Below are positions 16,811-26,396 of a stretch of 45,800 bases of DNA, piece by piece (position 1 is the stretch's first letter; the number at the start of each line of letters is the position of its first letter). Source of the stretch: Pseudomonadota bacterium (GTDB lineage Bacteria > Desulfobacterota > SM23-61); the NCBI GenBank assembly GCA_018819135.1, contig JAHJQK010000172.1, positions 1 to 45,800 of the forward strand, given 5' to 3'. The position numbers and the translations under genes were made by a program. The notes under the pieces are model-generated. The model was not told where the DNA came from, made no database searches, and worked only from the letters and a program-made list of their open reading frames with translations.

Positions 16811-18745
16811 TTATAAACTCCAGGCTGCTTGGGCTCCTTCTTCCGTTGCCTCTATGATCCGCCTGGGTTGGCGGGCATCACCGATTATTATGCAGCGGAT
16901 TCCCTTGGTCTGCAAGATATGCTGCCAATCATCACGAGGTTTCAAGCCAACGGCGATAACTACTTGGTCCACCGGAGACAAAGTTTGTTCTTCTCCACCG
17001 CTAAGGATGGTTACGGAGCTCTCGGCAATCCTTTTTACAACCGTGTTGAAAAGAAGTTTACAATTTTTATCCCGCAGACGGGTGTGCAGCATGTAGCCGT
17101 GGGAGGTGATCTTGAGAACGGGCGAGCGTTTCAATGTCTCCACCAGGGTGACCTGCGTACCCTTTTGACTTAGAAAATCCGCTGTCTCCATGCCGATCAG
17201 TCCCCCTCCGACCACGACGGCGTTTGCTTGGGGAACGACCTCTCCCGAGAGAATTTGCCAGGCATCGCATACCAGGGGGAGGCCAATCCCCTCAATCTCA
17301 GGTATGATTTTTTCTCCTCCCATGGCCAGGATTACGGCCTCCGGATTGCCCCCTTCGATCAGGCCGTCAGTTACCGCTTTGTTCGTATGAATGGTGACCC
17401 CCATTTTTTTAACCTGGAAAGTAAGCCAGTTGCCCCATTCTCCATAAGAAGTTTTAAAGGGTGGCTGGCAGGCAAAACGAAGCTGGCCGCCTGATTTCTC
17501 TTCCTTTTCGAAAAGGGTGACTTCATGCCCGAGCCTGGCCGCCTCGTAGGCTGCGGTCAATCCGGCGGGGCCCGCTCCCACGATCCAAACTTTTCGGAGC
17601 ACTGCCGCCGGGCCTTGCGGGTAAACGGTTTCCTGGCCGGTTTCGGGATTGATAGCGCAGCGAATCTTTCCCTCTCCCAAAATCAACCGTTCTATGCACC
17701 CTTGATTGCAGGCAATACATTTGCGGATTTCTTGGGGTCGACCTTCTCGCATTTTGATTAAAAAATCAGGGTCAGCCAAGAATTGCCTTCCAAAGGCTAC
17801 AAGGTCGGCCTCTCCGCGACTGATCACTTCATCGGCCAGGACCGGATCCGAAAATCGCCCTACGGCAATCACCGGTACATCCACAACCTCCTTTACCTTT
17901 TTTGCCCGCCAGGCATTGAACCCGGGTTCGTATTCCCCTGGAGCGCTGGTGATGCCACCCGGGCTCCCGTGGGTTCCGAGAGAAGCATGAATCAGGTCGG
18001 CGCCGGCTTTCACCAAATTCGGCAGGATCGACTGCATATCCTCAACGCTGTATCCCTCCTTGATGCACTCCTCAACAGAAAGACGAAGGGATACCGGGAA
18101 GTCTCTACCCACGCGCCTGCGAACCTCCTGCAAAACTTCTACCATAAAGCGACTGCGGTTGCTTAGATTGCCGCTATATTCGTCCTCGCGCTGGTTGCAG
18201 AGGATGGATAGGAACTGAGTTAGCAGGTACCCATGCGCGCCATGCACCTCCACGGCATCAAATCCTGCCTCCCGGGCCCGTAAGGCGGCGGCGCCAAAGG
18301 CGGCGATGATCTCTTGAATCTCATCCCGGGTGATTTCCCGCGGGGTGAGGCCAAAGACCAGGCTGCGGATCGGAGAGGGAGCAATGGCTTTTCCTTCTTT
18401 CAGAAGATAAAGACTCTCTCTTCCGGCATGGTGCAATTGCAGAGCGACTTTACAGCCTGCCGTCTGCGCTACGTCCGCAAGTTTTTTTAAACCAGGGATG
18501 AAGCGGTCGTCATAAGCGCCCAGTTCGCTATTTATGGCCACGCCGCTGGGGTGGACGGCGGAGATTTCGGTGATAATCAATCCTGGCCCTCCCCTGGCCC
18601 TGCGTTTTAAATAGGCCAGGTTGGCCTCGCTGACTGTACCATCGGCATTGCCCAGGTTGGTTCCCATGGGTGGCATCACAGCTCGATTCGAAAGCTCCAT
18701 GGTTTTTATCTTGAGGGGTGAAAATAAGTTTGGTAAATGGTTCAT
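16811..18745 (-). CDS. 2,4-dienoyl-CoA reductase-like iron-sulfur flavoenzyme (old yellow enzyme family)
   Basis: The 644-aa protein follows the bacterial 2,4-dienoyl-CoA reductase / trimethylamine dehydrogenase plan. It has an FMN TIM barrel (1-335; NRAVMPPMGTN, LQLHHAGRES, EVHGAHGYLLTQFLS with the active-site His and Tyr). The 4Fe-4S motif is C343-x2-C346-x3-C350...C363. The FAD domain starts WIVGAGPAGLTAAYE and the NAD(P)H domain VVVGGGLIGMETADF. It reduces an activated C=C bond, most likely of an unsaturated acyl-CoA, using NAD(P)H through the Fe-S/flavin chain. Many paralogues with other substrates exist, so the exact substrate is unsettled. It shares its strand with the trmO remnant downstream. 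Its context with the thiolase fits acyl-CoA metabolism. Confidence 0.9.
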   Translation of the reverse strand: MNHLPNLFSPLKIKTMELSNRAVMPPMGTNLGNADGTVSEANLAYLKRRARGGPGLIITEISAVHPSGVAINSELGAYDDRFIPGLKKLADVAQTAGCKVALQLHHAGRESLYLLKEGKAIAPSPIRSLVFGLTPREITRDEIQEIIAAFGAAALRAREAGFDAVEVHGAHGYLLTQFLSILCNQREDEYSGNLSNRSRFMVEVLQEVRRRVGRDFPVSLRLSVEECIKEGYSVEDMQSILPNLVKAGADLIHASLGTHGSPGGITSAPGEYEPGFNAWRAKKVKEVVDVPVIAVGRFSDPVLADEVISRGEADLVAFGRQFLADPDFLIKMREGRPQEIRKCIACNQGCIERLILGEGKIRCAINPETGQETVYPQGPAAVLRKVWIVGAGPAGLTAAYEAARLGHEVTLFEKEEKSGGQLRFACQPPFKTSYGEWGNWLTFQVKKMGVTIHTNKAVTDGLIEGGNPEAVILAMGGEKIIPEIEGIGLPLVCDAWQILSGEVVPQANAVVVGGGLIGMETADFLSQKGTQVTLVETLKRSPVLKITSHGYMLHTRLRDKNCKLLFNTVVKRIAESSVTILSGGEEQTLSPVDQVVIAVGLKPRDDWQHILQTKGIRCIIIGDARQPRRIIEATEEGAQAAWSL

Positions 18746-18847
18746 ATTTCTATATCCTCTGCATCTGTATTTACTATCCCATACACTTAATCTTCCTATT
18801 TAAAAGCTCCCTAAATATAGCATAAGAATACTTCCGCTTTCATCCCC

Positions 18848-18876
18848 CTCCCGTCCGGGCTTCGTCTATCACTGTG
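18848..18876. repeat. 29-bp direct repeat upstream of the transketolase-like gene, copy 2
   Basis: Identical to 14750-14778. It ends 14 bp before the -35 hexamer of the transketolase-like gene, a different spacing from copy 1. Confidence 0.8.
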
Positions 18877-18890
18877 CCTTCAACAATTTC

Positions 18891-18920
18891 TTGACACCCC
18901 AATCAATCCTATCGTAGTAT
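18891..18920 (+). promoter_or_regulatory. probable sigma70 promoter for the transketolase-like gene
   Basis: A perfect TTGACA (18891-18896) is followed after 18 bp by TAGTAT (18915-18920), four of six matches. The ATG is at 18960 after an AGGAGGGAACC ribosome site. Confidence 0.6.
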
Positions 18921-18959
18921 TTCACCCGTCCCCCAGCGAATCTAAATTAGGAGGGAACC

Positions 18960-21314
18960 ATGCCTTTCAAATTTGGACCGAGAAGAGGAATCTATATTGA
19001 CGTCATCAAAAAGATGAGAGGGAAGCGGCTCGCCGATGATGAAAAAAAGAATTTTGAGGCTTTTGACCTGATCTACCGTTCCTTATGCGCATTGCTTTAC
19101 AATTATGTCCCAACCTCCGGCCATCCTGGCGGATCGATATCCTCCGGGCGCTTTGTCGCCGGCATCGTTTTTAATGCCATGGATTATGACGTGTCTCACC
19201 CTGACCGAGAAGACGCGGATATCCTCTCCTATGCCGCAGGCCACAAGGCTTTGGGCCTCTATGCCATGTGGGCCCTGCGCAACGAAGTGATGCGCATCGG
19301 CGCACCCAAACTTCTTCCTGACGAGGAACGGTACCAGTTTCGTCTGGAGGATCTTCTGGGCTTCCGGCGCAATCCCATTACCCAGACCCCGCTTTTCCTG
19401 CGATTCAACGCGAAACCCCTTGACGGCCACCCAACGCCGGCCACGCCGTTTATCCGCCTCTCAACTGGTGCTTCGGGTGTGGGTTTGGGGACCTCGATTG
19501 GGCTTGCCCTCGGCGCGATGGACTATTATGGCCAGGACGCCCCGCGCGTCCATATCGTAGAAGGAGAAGGAGGTATGACCCCGGGACGGGTCAGCGAGGC
19601 CATGGCTGCAGCCGGTACGGCCTCATTGAAAAACATCATTCTCCATGTTGACTGGAATCAAGCCTCAATCGACTCCAACCGCGTCTGTCGCGAGGGGGAT
19701 GTACCCGGCGATTATGTCCAATGGAATCCGCTGGAATTCGCTTACCTGCATGATTGGAACGTTATTCTGGTGCCGGACGGCCTGGATATTGAACAGATCG
19801 TCACCGCCCAACGAGTGGCCAGGACCATCAAAAACAACCAGCCTACGACGATCGTTTATCGAACAAAAAAGGGGTGGCAGTATGGCATTGAGGGGCGAGC
19901 ATCCCACGGTGCAGGGCATAGCCTCTGTGCGGATGGTTTCTACCAGGCCCTCCAACCGCTTCTCGAGAAGGTGGGGGGAGAGTTTCCCAGGTGTGCGGGT
20001 AGCAATCAACGTTGCCAGGGCGGCAAAGAGACGGTGACCCTTGAAGAGTGCTTCTGGGAGTCATTGATGACGATTCGCGCGGCCCTGGAGAGGAGCCGTC
20101 CGGTTGTGGATGCCTTGGCGCGAAAACTCTTGGAAGCCCGTCGCCGCCTCAATAGGCAAAGCCGTAAGCCGCGCCAGCAAGCTCCGACCATTGAAGCAAT
20201 TTTCGATATGGCCAAGAGGGGCGAAGGTATCATTCCCGAAGAACTGATCCTATCACCCGGTAAAGCAACAACCCTGCGCGGGGAATTGGGTCGAGTGCTG
20301 CGGCATTATAATAAAGCCAGCCAGGGGGCAATCATTACGGCAGCGGCCGACCTGCTGGGATCAACGAGCGTAAACACCATCGCCCTAGGTTTTCCCGAAG
20401 GATACTACAACGCTGTTACCAACCGGGGGGCGCGGCTCCTATCAACCGGAGGCATTTGCGAGGACGCCATGGCGGGCATCCTTGCCGGCCTTTCTACCTA
20501 TGGACGCCATGTGGGGGTCGTCTCGTCCTACGGAGCGTTCATCGCTCCGTTGGGTCATATCGCCGCCCGCCTGCATGCTATCGGCAATCAGGCACGGCAG
20601 GCCATTGCCAAAGAGCCCTATCGGCCTTTTTTCCTTATCTGCGCCCACGCCGGCGTCAAAACGGGGGAGGATGGACCAACCCACGCCGACCCTCAGGCCT
20701 TGCAGCTTCTCCAGGGAAATTTTCCCCTGGGCACGATGATCACCCTCACTCCCTGGGATCCTCAGGAGATTTGGACCCTGGTATCAGCTGCATTGAACAA
20801 ACGTCCGGCGGTGATTGCGCCATTTGTCACCAGGCCGAATGAAAGGGTCGTCAACCGTGAGGCCTTAGGCCTCGCGACGGCCACCGAGGCTGCCTCTGGT
20901 GTCTACCTTCTCCGCCGGGCCGAGGCTAAGAGCGACGGGACTTTAGTGCTCCAGGGTAGCGAGGTTGCCTATGCGTTTGTGGAGCATACGCTGCCCATGC
21001 TGAAGGCCAAAGGGATGGATCTGAATGTCTATTACGTGGCCAGTGCGGAACTCTTCGACCTTTTACCGCCTGCAGAGCGGGAGCGGATATTTCCGGAAGC
21101 GTGTGCCCAAGAGGCGATGGGGATCACCGGCTTTACTCTACCCACGATGGATCGCTGGATCCGTTCGGCCTGGGGCCGGCAGATGACCCTCCACCCTTTC
21201 CAGCAGGGCCATTATCTCGGCAGCGGACAGGCCGACAAGGTTCTGACGGAGGCGGGTCTGGACGGGGAGAGCCAGTTCAAAACGATTATCCATTACGTGG
21301 AGGTAAAGCGATAG
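18960..21314 (+). CDS. transketolase-like thiamine diphosphate enzyme
   Basis: The 784-aa protein has both transketolase halves in one chain. The N-terminal TPP-binding half contains TSGHPGGSISSG, AAGHKALGLYAMWA, RLSTGASGVGLGTSIG and VEGEGGMTPGRVSEAM...HVDWNQAS. The metal-binding motif begins G-E-G, not the canonical G-D-G. The C-terminal half has LLSTGGICEDAMAGI, VVSSYGAFIAPL and HAGVKTGEDGPTHADPQAL, which is the GEDGPTH stretch of transketolases. It is longer than the usual ~660 aa. It could transfer two-carbon units, or act as a 2-oxoacid or ketose enzyme of the wider family. It is not part of a visible pentose-phosphate operon. AGGAGGGAACC precedes the ATG. Confidence 0.85.
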   Translation: MPFKFGPRRGIYIDVIKKMRGKRLADDEKKNFEAFDLIYRSLCALLYNYVPTSGHPGGSISSGRFVAGIVFNAMDYDVSHPDREDADILSYAAGHKALGLYAMWALRNEVMRIGAPKLLPDEERYQFRLEDLLGFRRNPITQTPLFLRFNAKPLDGHPTPATPFIRLSTGASGVGLGTSIGLALGAMDYYGQDAPRVHIVEGEGGMTPGRVSEAMAAAGTASLKNIILHVDWNQASIDSNRVCREGDVPGDYVQWNPLEFAYLHDWNVILVPDGLDIEQIVTAQRVARTIKNNQPTTIVYRTKKGWQYGIEGRASHGAGHSLCADGFYQALQPLLEKVGGEFPRCAGSNQRCQGGKETVTLEECFWESLMTIRAALERSRPVVDALARKLLEARRRLNRQSRKPRQQAPTIEAIFDMAKRGEGIIPEELILSPGKATTLRGELGRVLRHYNKASQGAIITAAADLLGSTSVNTIALGFPEGYYNAVTNRGARLLSTGGICEDAMAGILAGLSTYGRHVGVVSSYGAFIAPLGHIAARLHAIGNQARQAIAKEPYRPFFLICAHAGVKTGEDGPTHADPQALQLLQGNFPLGTMITLTPWDPQEIWTLVSAALNKRPAVIAPFVTRPNERVVNREALGLATATEAASGVYLLRRAEAKSDGTLVLQGSEVAYAFVEHTLPMLKAKGMDLNVYYVASAELFDLLPPAERERIFPEACAQEAMGITGFTLPTMDRWIRSAWGRQMTLHPFQQGHYLGSGQADKVLTEAGLDGESQFKTIIHYVEVKR

Positions 21315-21423
21315 CACTTAATTGCAAAAATTCGCATTGTATTTTTCGTGATAATTTCGCCCTGCTCTGCCTCCCGGGACTGGGGAAAGCTGCCAATATT
21401 ACGCTAATTTTTGCGACAATGCA

Positions 21424-22617
21424 TTAGAGGAATTCTGCGAATTTGGCCAGCCCTTCTTTAATTAGGGGCACATCGATCCCCGAATAGGCGAACCTCACGT
21501 ACTCTTCCGTCTCGCCGGGCAGCGGACGCCCGAAATGCCGCCGCGTACAGAAACTCACGCCGGTCTCGTGCAGGCAGAGCTTGCGAAATTCTTCCACATC
21601 CCCGACCCCTTTGCGCCGCATCGCCCCCGTAACGTTGGGGAAAACGTAGAAGGTCGCTTTTGGCTTGAAGCACTTAATGCCCGGGATGGCATTCAGCAGG
21701 TCGACCAGCACATCGCGCCGCTCTCGGAGGGTAGCGATGATAAAATTCGGCCCTTCATTGTCGCCCTGGAGGCCGGCCAGAGCCCCATACTGAACAAAGT
21801 GGTTGGCGCAAGATTCATCATTCACGTTAATTTTAGAAATGTGGTCGATAAACCTGGCCGGACCGATGGCCGCTCCCAATCGCCACCCGGTCATGGCAAA
21901 TTTCTTGCTGAACGTGTAAAGGATGACCGTCCGTTCGGCCATGTCGGGCAGGCTGGCGATGCTCATCGGTTCACCGCTGTAACGAATGTCGAAGTACGCC
22001 TCATCCGATAGGACGGAGAGATCGTTCTTCACAACGAGTCGGGCCAGTTCCTCCATTTCTCCTTTTGGCGAAGAGGCTCCGGTGGGATTCTGGTAATTGT
22101 TGTAAATGAGGATTTTGCCCCCCGCCCGGATGCCGTTGCGGATCGCCTCCATGTCGAGCATAAAACCATCCTTGCCTTCCTTGTAACCGTAAGGAATACC
22201 CACGCCGCCGTGGAATTCGATCTGTGATTCATAGATCGGGTAGCCCGGGTTCGGGTAGAGCACTTTGTCGCCTGGGTTCATCGCCACCATAATGAATTTT
22301 CCGATGGTCGGTTTGCCGCCGGGCTGGATGGATACATTGTCGGACGTGAGATTCAGCCCGCGGGTTACACCCACATCTTTGGCCAGGGCTTCGCGCAGCT
22401 CGGGGATTCCGGCGGTGGGGGCATAACCCGTCTTTCCTTTCTTCATGGCCTCGATGGCGGCGGCCATCACATTCGGGGGCGTGATGATGTTCATATCGCC
22501 GAGGTGAAAGGGATAAATTTTCTTGCCCTGTCGGGCCAGCTGGCTGGCCTCCAGTGAAACCGCAAAAGCGGTCTCCGTTCCAATCCGGCTCATCCGTTCA
22601 GCAGTGGGAATGGTCAT
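21424..22617 (-). CDS. class I/II PLP-dependent aminotransferase
   Basis: The 397-aa protein has fold-type I aspartate aminotransferase features: GYAPTAGIPELREALA, YPNPGYPIYES, NNYQNPTGA (N177), LSDEAYFDI (D205, Y208), FSKKFAMTGWRLG with the PLP-lysine (K238), and a C-terminal EEYVRFAYSG with the substrate-carboxylate Arg. It moves an amino group between an amino acid and a 2-oxoacid; the specificity is unclear. The start at 22617 was chosen because AAGGAGATTTTTCC stands directly before it, while an in-frame ATG 33 bp upstream has no ribosome site. It is convergent with the transketolase-like gene and divergent from the AOR operon, so its promoter lies in the same 280-bp region. Confidence 0.92.
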   Translation of the reverse strand: MTIPTAERMSRIGTETAFAVSLEASQLARQGKKIYPFHLGDMNIITPPNVMAAAIEAMKKGKTGYAPTAGIPELREALAKDVGVTRGLNLTSDNVSIQPGGKPTIGKFIMVAMNPGDKVLYPNPGYPIYESQIEFHGGVGIPYGYKEGKDGFMLDMEAIRNGIRAGGKILIYNNYQNPTGASSPKGEMEELARLVVKNDLSVLSDEAYFDIRYSGEPMSIASLPDMAERTVILYTFSKKFAMTGWRLGAAIGPARFIDHISKINVNDESCANHFVQYGALAGLQGDNEGPNFIIATLRERRDVLVDLLNAIPGIKCFKPKATFYVFPNVTGAMRRKGVGDVEEFRKLCLHETGVSFCTRRHFGRPLPGETEEYVRFAYSGIDVPLIKEGLAKFAEFL

Positions 22618-22792
22618 GGAAAAATCTCCTTCCTGGTTAAAACAAAACATAGAAGAGATGGTAGCAATTATGAATCAACGGTGTAATTCTAAAGGAAAAT
22701 CCCGAAAGAAACAATAAAAGATTTCACTGCGCATAAACACCCCGCCAGCTTCCGGCCGGGAGTATTATTCCAAGCCGAAATATTCTAAAAAC

Positions 22793-22821
22793 TTGACGAC
22801 GGGTCGTATTCCTTGTATAAA
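22793..22821 (+). promoter_or_regulatory. promoter of the ferredoxin-AOR operon with an internal palindrome
   Basis: TTGACG (22793-22798) and TATAAA (22816-22821) are 17 bp apart. The palindrome ACGACGGGTCGT (22796-22807) overlaps the -35 box and the first half of the spacer, a good position for a repressor. The first gene starts at 22896. Confidence 0.65.
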
Positions 22822-22895
22822 ATATTCAGAAATAATGATTTTCTTCTATGGGGCCAAGTGACCAATCAATCAGAACCAACGAGGTAGGTTAAAAG

Positions 22896-23195
22896 ATGGC
22901 CATAATCGAAACGATCCTGGTCCACTCTCAGCTCTGCACTGGTTGCCGGGCCTGTGAACTTGCCTGTGGGTTTCGATGGACAAAACAAATGAATCCGTCC
23001 CAGGCCTCGATCGTCGTGCGCAGGGATGATCATACCGGTCAGATAGAAGTGAAAATCCACGCCAGTTGTGACGTTTGCCAGGAAAGGGAGATACCCATGT
23101 GCATACAAGTATGCAACCCGCGGGCCTTAAGCTTGGGGCGGAAGCTGGTGCAAACCCTGACCCAAGCGGATAAAAGCTCTGGCGAGGAATCTTAA
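22896..23195 (+). CDS. 2[4Fe-4S] ferredoxin-like electron-transfer subunit for AOR
   Basis: The 99-aa protein has C14-x2-C17-x2-C20-x3-C24 and C58-x2-C61...C69-x3-C73, eight cysteines for two 4Fe-4S clusters. The spread spacing of the second group is like HycB/AOR small subunits, not a classic bacterial ferredoxin. It is cytoplasmic and has no signal peptide. It ends 2 bp before the AOR start, so the two are almost certainly co-translated and the protein probably carries electrons from the tungsten enzyme to the ferredoxin or NAD pool. The start follows ACGAGGTAGG. Confidence 0.9.
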   Translation: MAIIETILVHSQLCTGCRACELACGFRWTKQMNPSQASIVVRRDDHTGQIEVKIHASCDVCQEREIPMCIQVCNPRALSLGRKLVQTLTQADKSSGEES

Positions 23196-23197
23196 AA

Positions 23198-25141
23198 ATG
23201 AAAGACCAATATCATTATGGATGGGCGGGAAAACTTCTAAGGGTCAACTTGAGTGAACGGACGTGCAAAATAGAAGCAATCGATCCGTACCTTCCTTTCA
23301 TAGGTGGAAGAGGAATTTCGGATTGGATCGTCTTCAATTTCAATGAGCAAAGTTCTGACGTTAAAGCTCTGGATCCGCCAAGTGTGATCGCCATCGGAAC
23401 CGGTCCGTTAGCCGGAACCCTTGTACCCGGCGGCTGCCGGACGAATATCTCGTCGAAGAGTGTGGTCACGGGAGGCATCTCCACATCCAATGTCGGCGGG
23501 CACCTGGCGGCAGAGATGAAATTCGCCGGCTTTGACCAGATCGTCATTCAGGGGAAGGCTGCGGAACCTGTTTACCTCCTGATCCAGAATGGCCGCGCGG
23601 AAATAAGGGATGGGCGGGACTTGTGGGGCCAGACAACCTGGAAGACCGAGGAAATTATCAGGGGCGAATTACACGACGACGGGATCCGGGTGGCCTGTAT
23701 CGGTCCTGCCGGTGAGCACCTTTGCGCCGAAGCTTGCGTGATCGTTGATCGGGGCCGGGCGGCCGGATGGGGCGGCTGTGGGGCTGTCTTTGGCTCCAAA
23801 AACCTTAAGGCCATCGCGGTTCGGGGGAACATGCCCGTCAGGATCGCCGATCCCGATGGATTCTGGGCATATAATTTAGAATTGCTCAACCGCGTCAACC
23901 GTTCCCGGGCCAGCGGAATCCTTACGCGTTATGGTACGCATGGGGCATATGGCGTGGGCGGCCCGGACGGCAGGACACCCCAGGGGGTGCGCAACCACCG
24001 CGACGAGTACTGGCCGGCCGACAAAGGGATGTACCTGCGGGAGGTCGTCTTCCGGGAAAAGTGGGAAACAGGCCGGGCAGCCTGTTTTGCATGTCCCTCT
24101 GCCTGCACGCACCTCTACCACCTTCCGGGCGGAAAATATGGACCCCTCACCCTTGAGGGAGTGCACACGAATACGGTGCGCGCCCTCGGCTCCAACCTGG
24201 ACATAACGGATGCCGAAGCTGTGCTCAGAGGACAGGCACTCATCAACCAAATGGGGCTGAACACGGATGGGGTGGGATCGGTCATGGGATGGGCTTTTGA
24301 GGCCTATGAACGTGGGCTGCTGACAAAGGAAGACACGGGTGGTCTGGAGCTAACTTGGGGCAACGGGGAAGCGATGGTCAAGCTGCTGGAGCAGATTGCT
24401 TACCGGCGCGGCATCGGAGATCTGCTGGCTAAGGGAGTCAAAGAGGCGGCGAGAACCCTGGGCCAAGGCAGCGAGGAATTCGCCATGCACGTCAAGGGTC
24501 AGGAAATGAACGAACAATCTGTCCGATCGCATAAGGGGTGGGCACTGGGAATTTTTACCTCGACCCGCGGATCCGGTCACCTGAATGGCGCCAGCTTGAT
24601 CGAGCGCCTGGGAATGGATAAGGAGAAAGCCAAGTCTTTATTCGGAAGCGAGGCGGTGAGCCGGCCGGAAGCCTACGAGGGAAAAGGGGTGGTCACCGCT
24701 TGGTTTGAGAATTTCAAGGCTGTGGTGGATTCGATGGGCGTATGTTATTACTGCACAACCTGGATTGATATGGATCTGCTGGGTCTGGATGAGATGGCGA
24801 ATTTATTCCAATTGGTTACCGGCCAAAAAACCAGCGCGCAAGAGCTTTTCTGGGTTGGCGAACGGATCTACAATATTGAAAAGGCCTTCAATACCCTGCA
24901 TGCAGGTTTTACCAGAAAGGACGATCTTCCCCCTAAACGATTCATGGAAATGCCCATATCAGGCGGGCCCTATGCGGGGGCAAGACTCGAACCGGAAGGC
25001 TATAACCGTATGCTGGATGACTATTACCGTACCCATGGCTGGGACCCGGTTACAAGCTGGCAGACCTCCGGATGCCTCGATAGACTGGGGTTGGACGAGG
25101 TGAAGAGACAGTTGGCCCAGGCGAAGCGGTTGAAAGAATAA
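23198..25141 (+). CDS. aor: aldehyde:ferredoxin oxidoreductase (tungstopterin enzyme)
   Basis: The 647-aa protein shows the full AOR plan: GWAGKLLRVNLSERT at the N-terminus, FIGGRGISDWI, IAIGTGPLAGTLVPG, TGGISTSNVGGHLAAEMKFAG (pterin binding), IGPAGEH, and GWGGCGAVFGSKNLKAIAVRG. The 4Fe-4S ligands are C296-x2-C299-x3-C303 in CFACPSAC and the distal C516. The family oxidises aldehydes to acids with a bis-tungstopterin cofactor and reduces ferredoxin. Paralogues also handle aromatic or other aldehydes, so the substrate is open. Its small subunit lies directly upstream and a PreA-like enzyme 48 bp downstream. The tungstate transporter operon at 41.7-45.3 kb would supply the metal. Confidence 0.95.
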   Translation: MKDQYHYGWAGKLLRVNLSERTCKIEAIDPYLPFIGGRGISDWIVFNFNEQSSDVKALDPPSVIAIGTGPLAGTLVPGGCRTNISSKSVVTGGISTSNVGGHLAAEMKFAGFDQIVIQGKAAEPVYLLIQNGRAEIRDGRDLWGQTTWKTEEIIRGELHDDGIRVACIGPAGEHLCAEACVIVDRGRAAGWGGCGAVFGSKNLKAIAVRGNMPVRIADPDGFWAYNLELLNRVNRSRASGILTRYGTHGAYGVGGPDGRTPQGVRNHRDEYWPADKGMYLREVVFREKWETGRAACFACPSACTHLYHLPGGKYGPLTLEGVHTNTVRALGSNLDITDAEAVLRGQALINQMGLNTDGVGSVMGWAFEAYERGLLTKEDTGGLELTWGNGEAMVKLLEQIAYRRGIGDLLAKGVKEAARTLGQGSEEFAMHVKGQEMNEQSVRSHKGWALGIFTSTRGSGHLNGASLIERLGMDKEKAKSLFGSEAVSRPEAYEGKGVVTAWFENFKAVVDSMGVCYYCTTWIDMDLLGLDEMANLFQLVTGQKTSAQELFWVGERIYNIEKAFNTLHAGFTRKDDLPPKRFMEMPISGGPYAGARLEPEGYNRMLDDYYRTHGWDPVTSWQTSGCLDRLGLDEVKRQLAQAKRLKE

Positions 25142-25189
25142 AATTTGAACGTAAAGGCAGTAAAAATTTTTCAACAGGAGTGAATATAA

Positions 25190-26371
25190 GTGCAAAAACT
25201 GAAGACAAATTTCGCAGGGGTAATAATGCGCAATCCTCTGATTTTAGCTTCGGCCACAACCGGTTGGGATGGGGAACGGTGCCACCAAGCCTGGCTGAAT
25301 GAAGTAGGGGCCGTTGTGCCAAAGAGTTTTGCTCCTCCCGACAAGTTTGCCCAGCATCCCCGTTGCGGCCGGATGAAAATTATCCGCCACGGTAAGAACC
25401 GGATTGGTATGGTCAATATCGAGTTATATACCACCATGACCCTCGAGGACTGGTTAAAAACGGACCTGGAAAAGGCTTACCAGGGAGGGAACTGCATCAT
25501 TGCCTCCATTGTGGCCCACCCCAACCCGGAAGATACCGGTATTAACGCCCGTAAAGTTCAAGATTCCGGCAGGGTGGCCATGTTCGAGATCAATGTTTCC
25601 TGCCCCATGCCCGCGGACCAGTCCCGCGTGGGATTCCAGATGGGCAATGATCCGGAGACCTGCTATCGCCAGGTAAAAGCCGTAAAAGGAGGTGTATCGC
25701 TTCCGGTCGGGATTAAGTTGACTCCTACCACCCACAACATGGTGCCCATGGCCCAGGCGGCCGAATCAGCGGGAGCTGACTTTCTGACCATTGGCAACTC
25801 TATACGCTCCTTTGCCGGAGTGGATATTGCCACCGGCCTGCCGAAGCTACCGGCTTATGGCGGGTACAGTGGCCCAGCCATCAAGCCGATAACCCAGAGG
25901 CACGTTGCGGAAGTTGCCAAGGCGGTGAAAGTACCTATATCGGCTTGCGGTGGTGTCACTACCTGGGAGGATGTAATCGAATACATCATGCTCGGAGCCA
26001 CGACGGTCCAAATCTGTACGAGCATCATGTGGCAAGGATACGGCCATTTTAAGACCATTCTTAAAGGACTGGAAGAATACCTGGAGCGGGAAAAGCTTGA
26101 ATCCCTCGATGCCATTCGCGGGAAAACCCTTCCCTACATTACTACCATCGAGGAGGCCTCCCAGCGGCCCGCGCTGGTCTCACAGGTTGCCCCGGAGCGC
26201 TGCACCAATCTTAAAAAAGGCGGCTGCGAAGTTTGCGGAAAAGTCTGCTTTTATGGGGCGATCGAATTCTCTCCCCGGCTCAGGCTGAAACCGGAACATT
26301 GTGATGGGTGCAACCTCTGTGTGGAGATTTGCCCGGTGGGTGCGCTCCGCCTTGCCGCGCCTGAAAGATAG
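25190..26371 (+). CDS. PreA-like dihydropyrimidine/dihydroorotate dehydrogenase-family flavoprotein with C-terminal Fe-S clusters
   Basis: The 393-aa protein starts at GTG 25190, nine bases after AGGAG. Residues about 1-310 are an FMN TIM barrel like dihydroorotate dehydrogenase and the PreA/DPD C-terminal half: GVIMRNPLILASATTG, FEINVSCPMPADQ, VGIKLTPTTHNMV and SACGGVTTWEDVIEYIMLGA. Residues about 340-390 hold two Fe-S modules: an unusual C-x7-C-x2-C-x3-C (RCTNLKKGGCEVCGKVC) and a canonical CDGCNLCVEICP. It could reduce or oxidise a cyclic amide or other unsaturated substrate with ferredoxin electrons. No PreT-like NADH subunit is adjacent, so ferredoxin or the AOR small subunit is a plausible partner. 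Confidence 0.87.
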   Translation: MQKLKTNFAGVIMRNPLILASATTGWDGERCHQAWLNEVGAVVPKSFAPPDKFAQHPRCGRMKIIRHGKNRIGMVNIELYTTMTLEDWLKTDLEKAYQGGNCIIASIVAHPNPEDTGINARKVQDSGRVAMFEINVSCPMPADQSRVGFQMGNDPETCYRQVKAVKGGVSLPVGIKLTPTTHNMVPMAQAAESAGADFLTIGNSIRSFAGVDIATGLPKLPAYGGYSGPAIKPITQRHVAEVAKAVKVPISACGGVTTWEDVIEYIMLGATTVQICTSIMWQGYGHFKTILKGLEEYLEREKLESLDAIRGKTLPYITTIEEASQRPALVSQVAPERCTNLKKGGCEVCGKVCFYGAIEFSPRLRLKPEHCDGCNLCVEICPVGALRLAAPER

Positions 26372-26396
26372 CACCGGGGAAAACAAGAAAGGTAAA

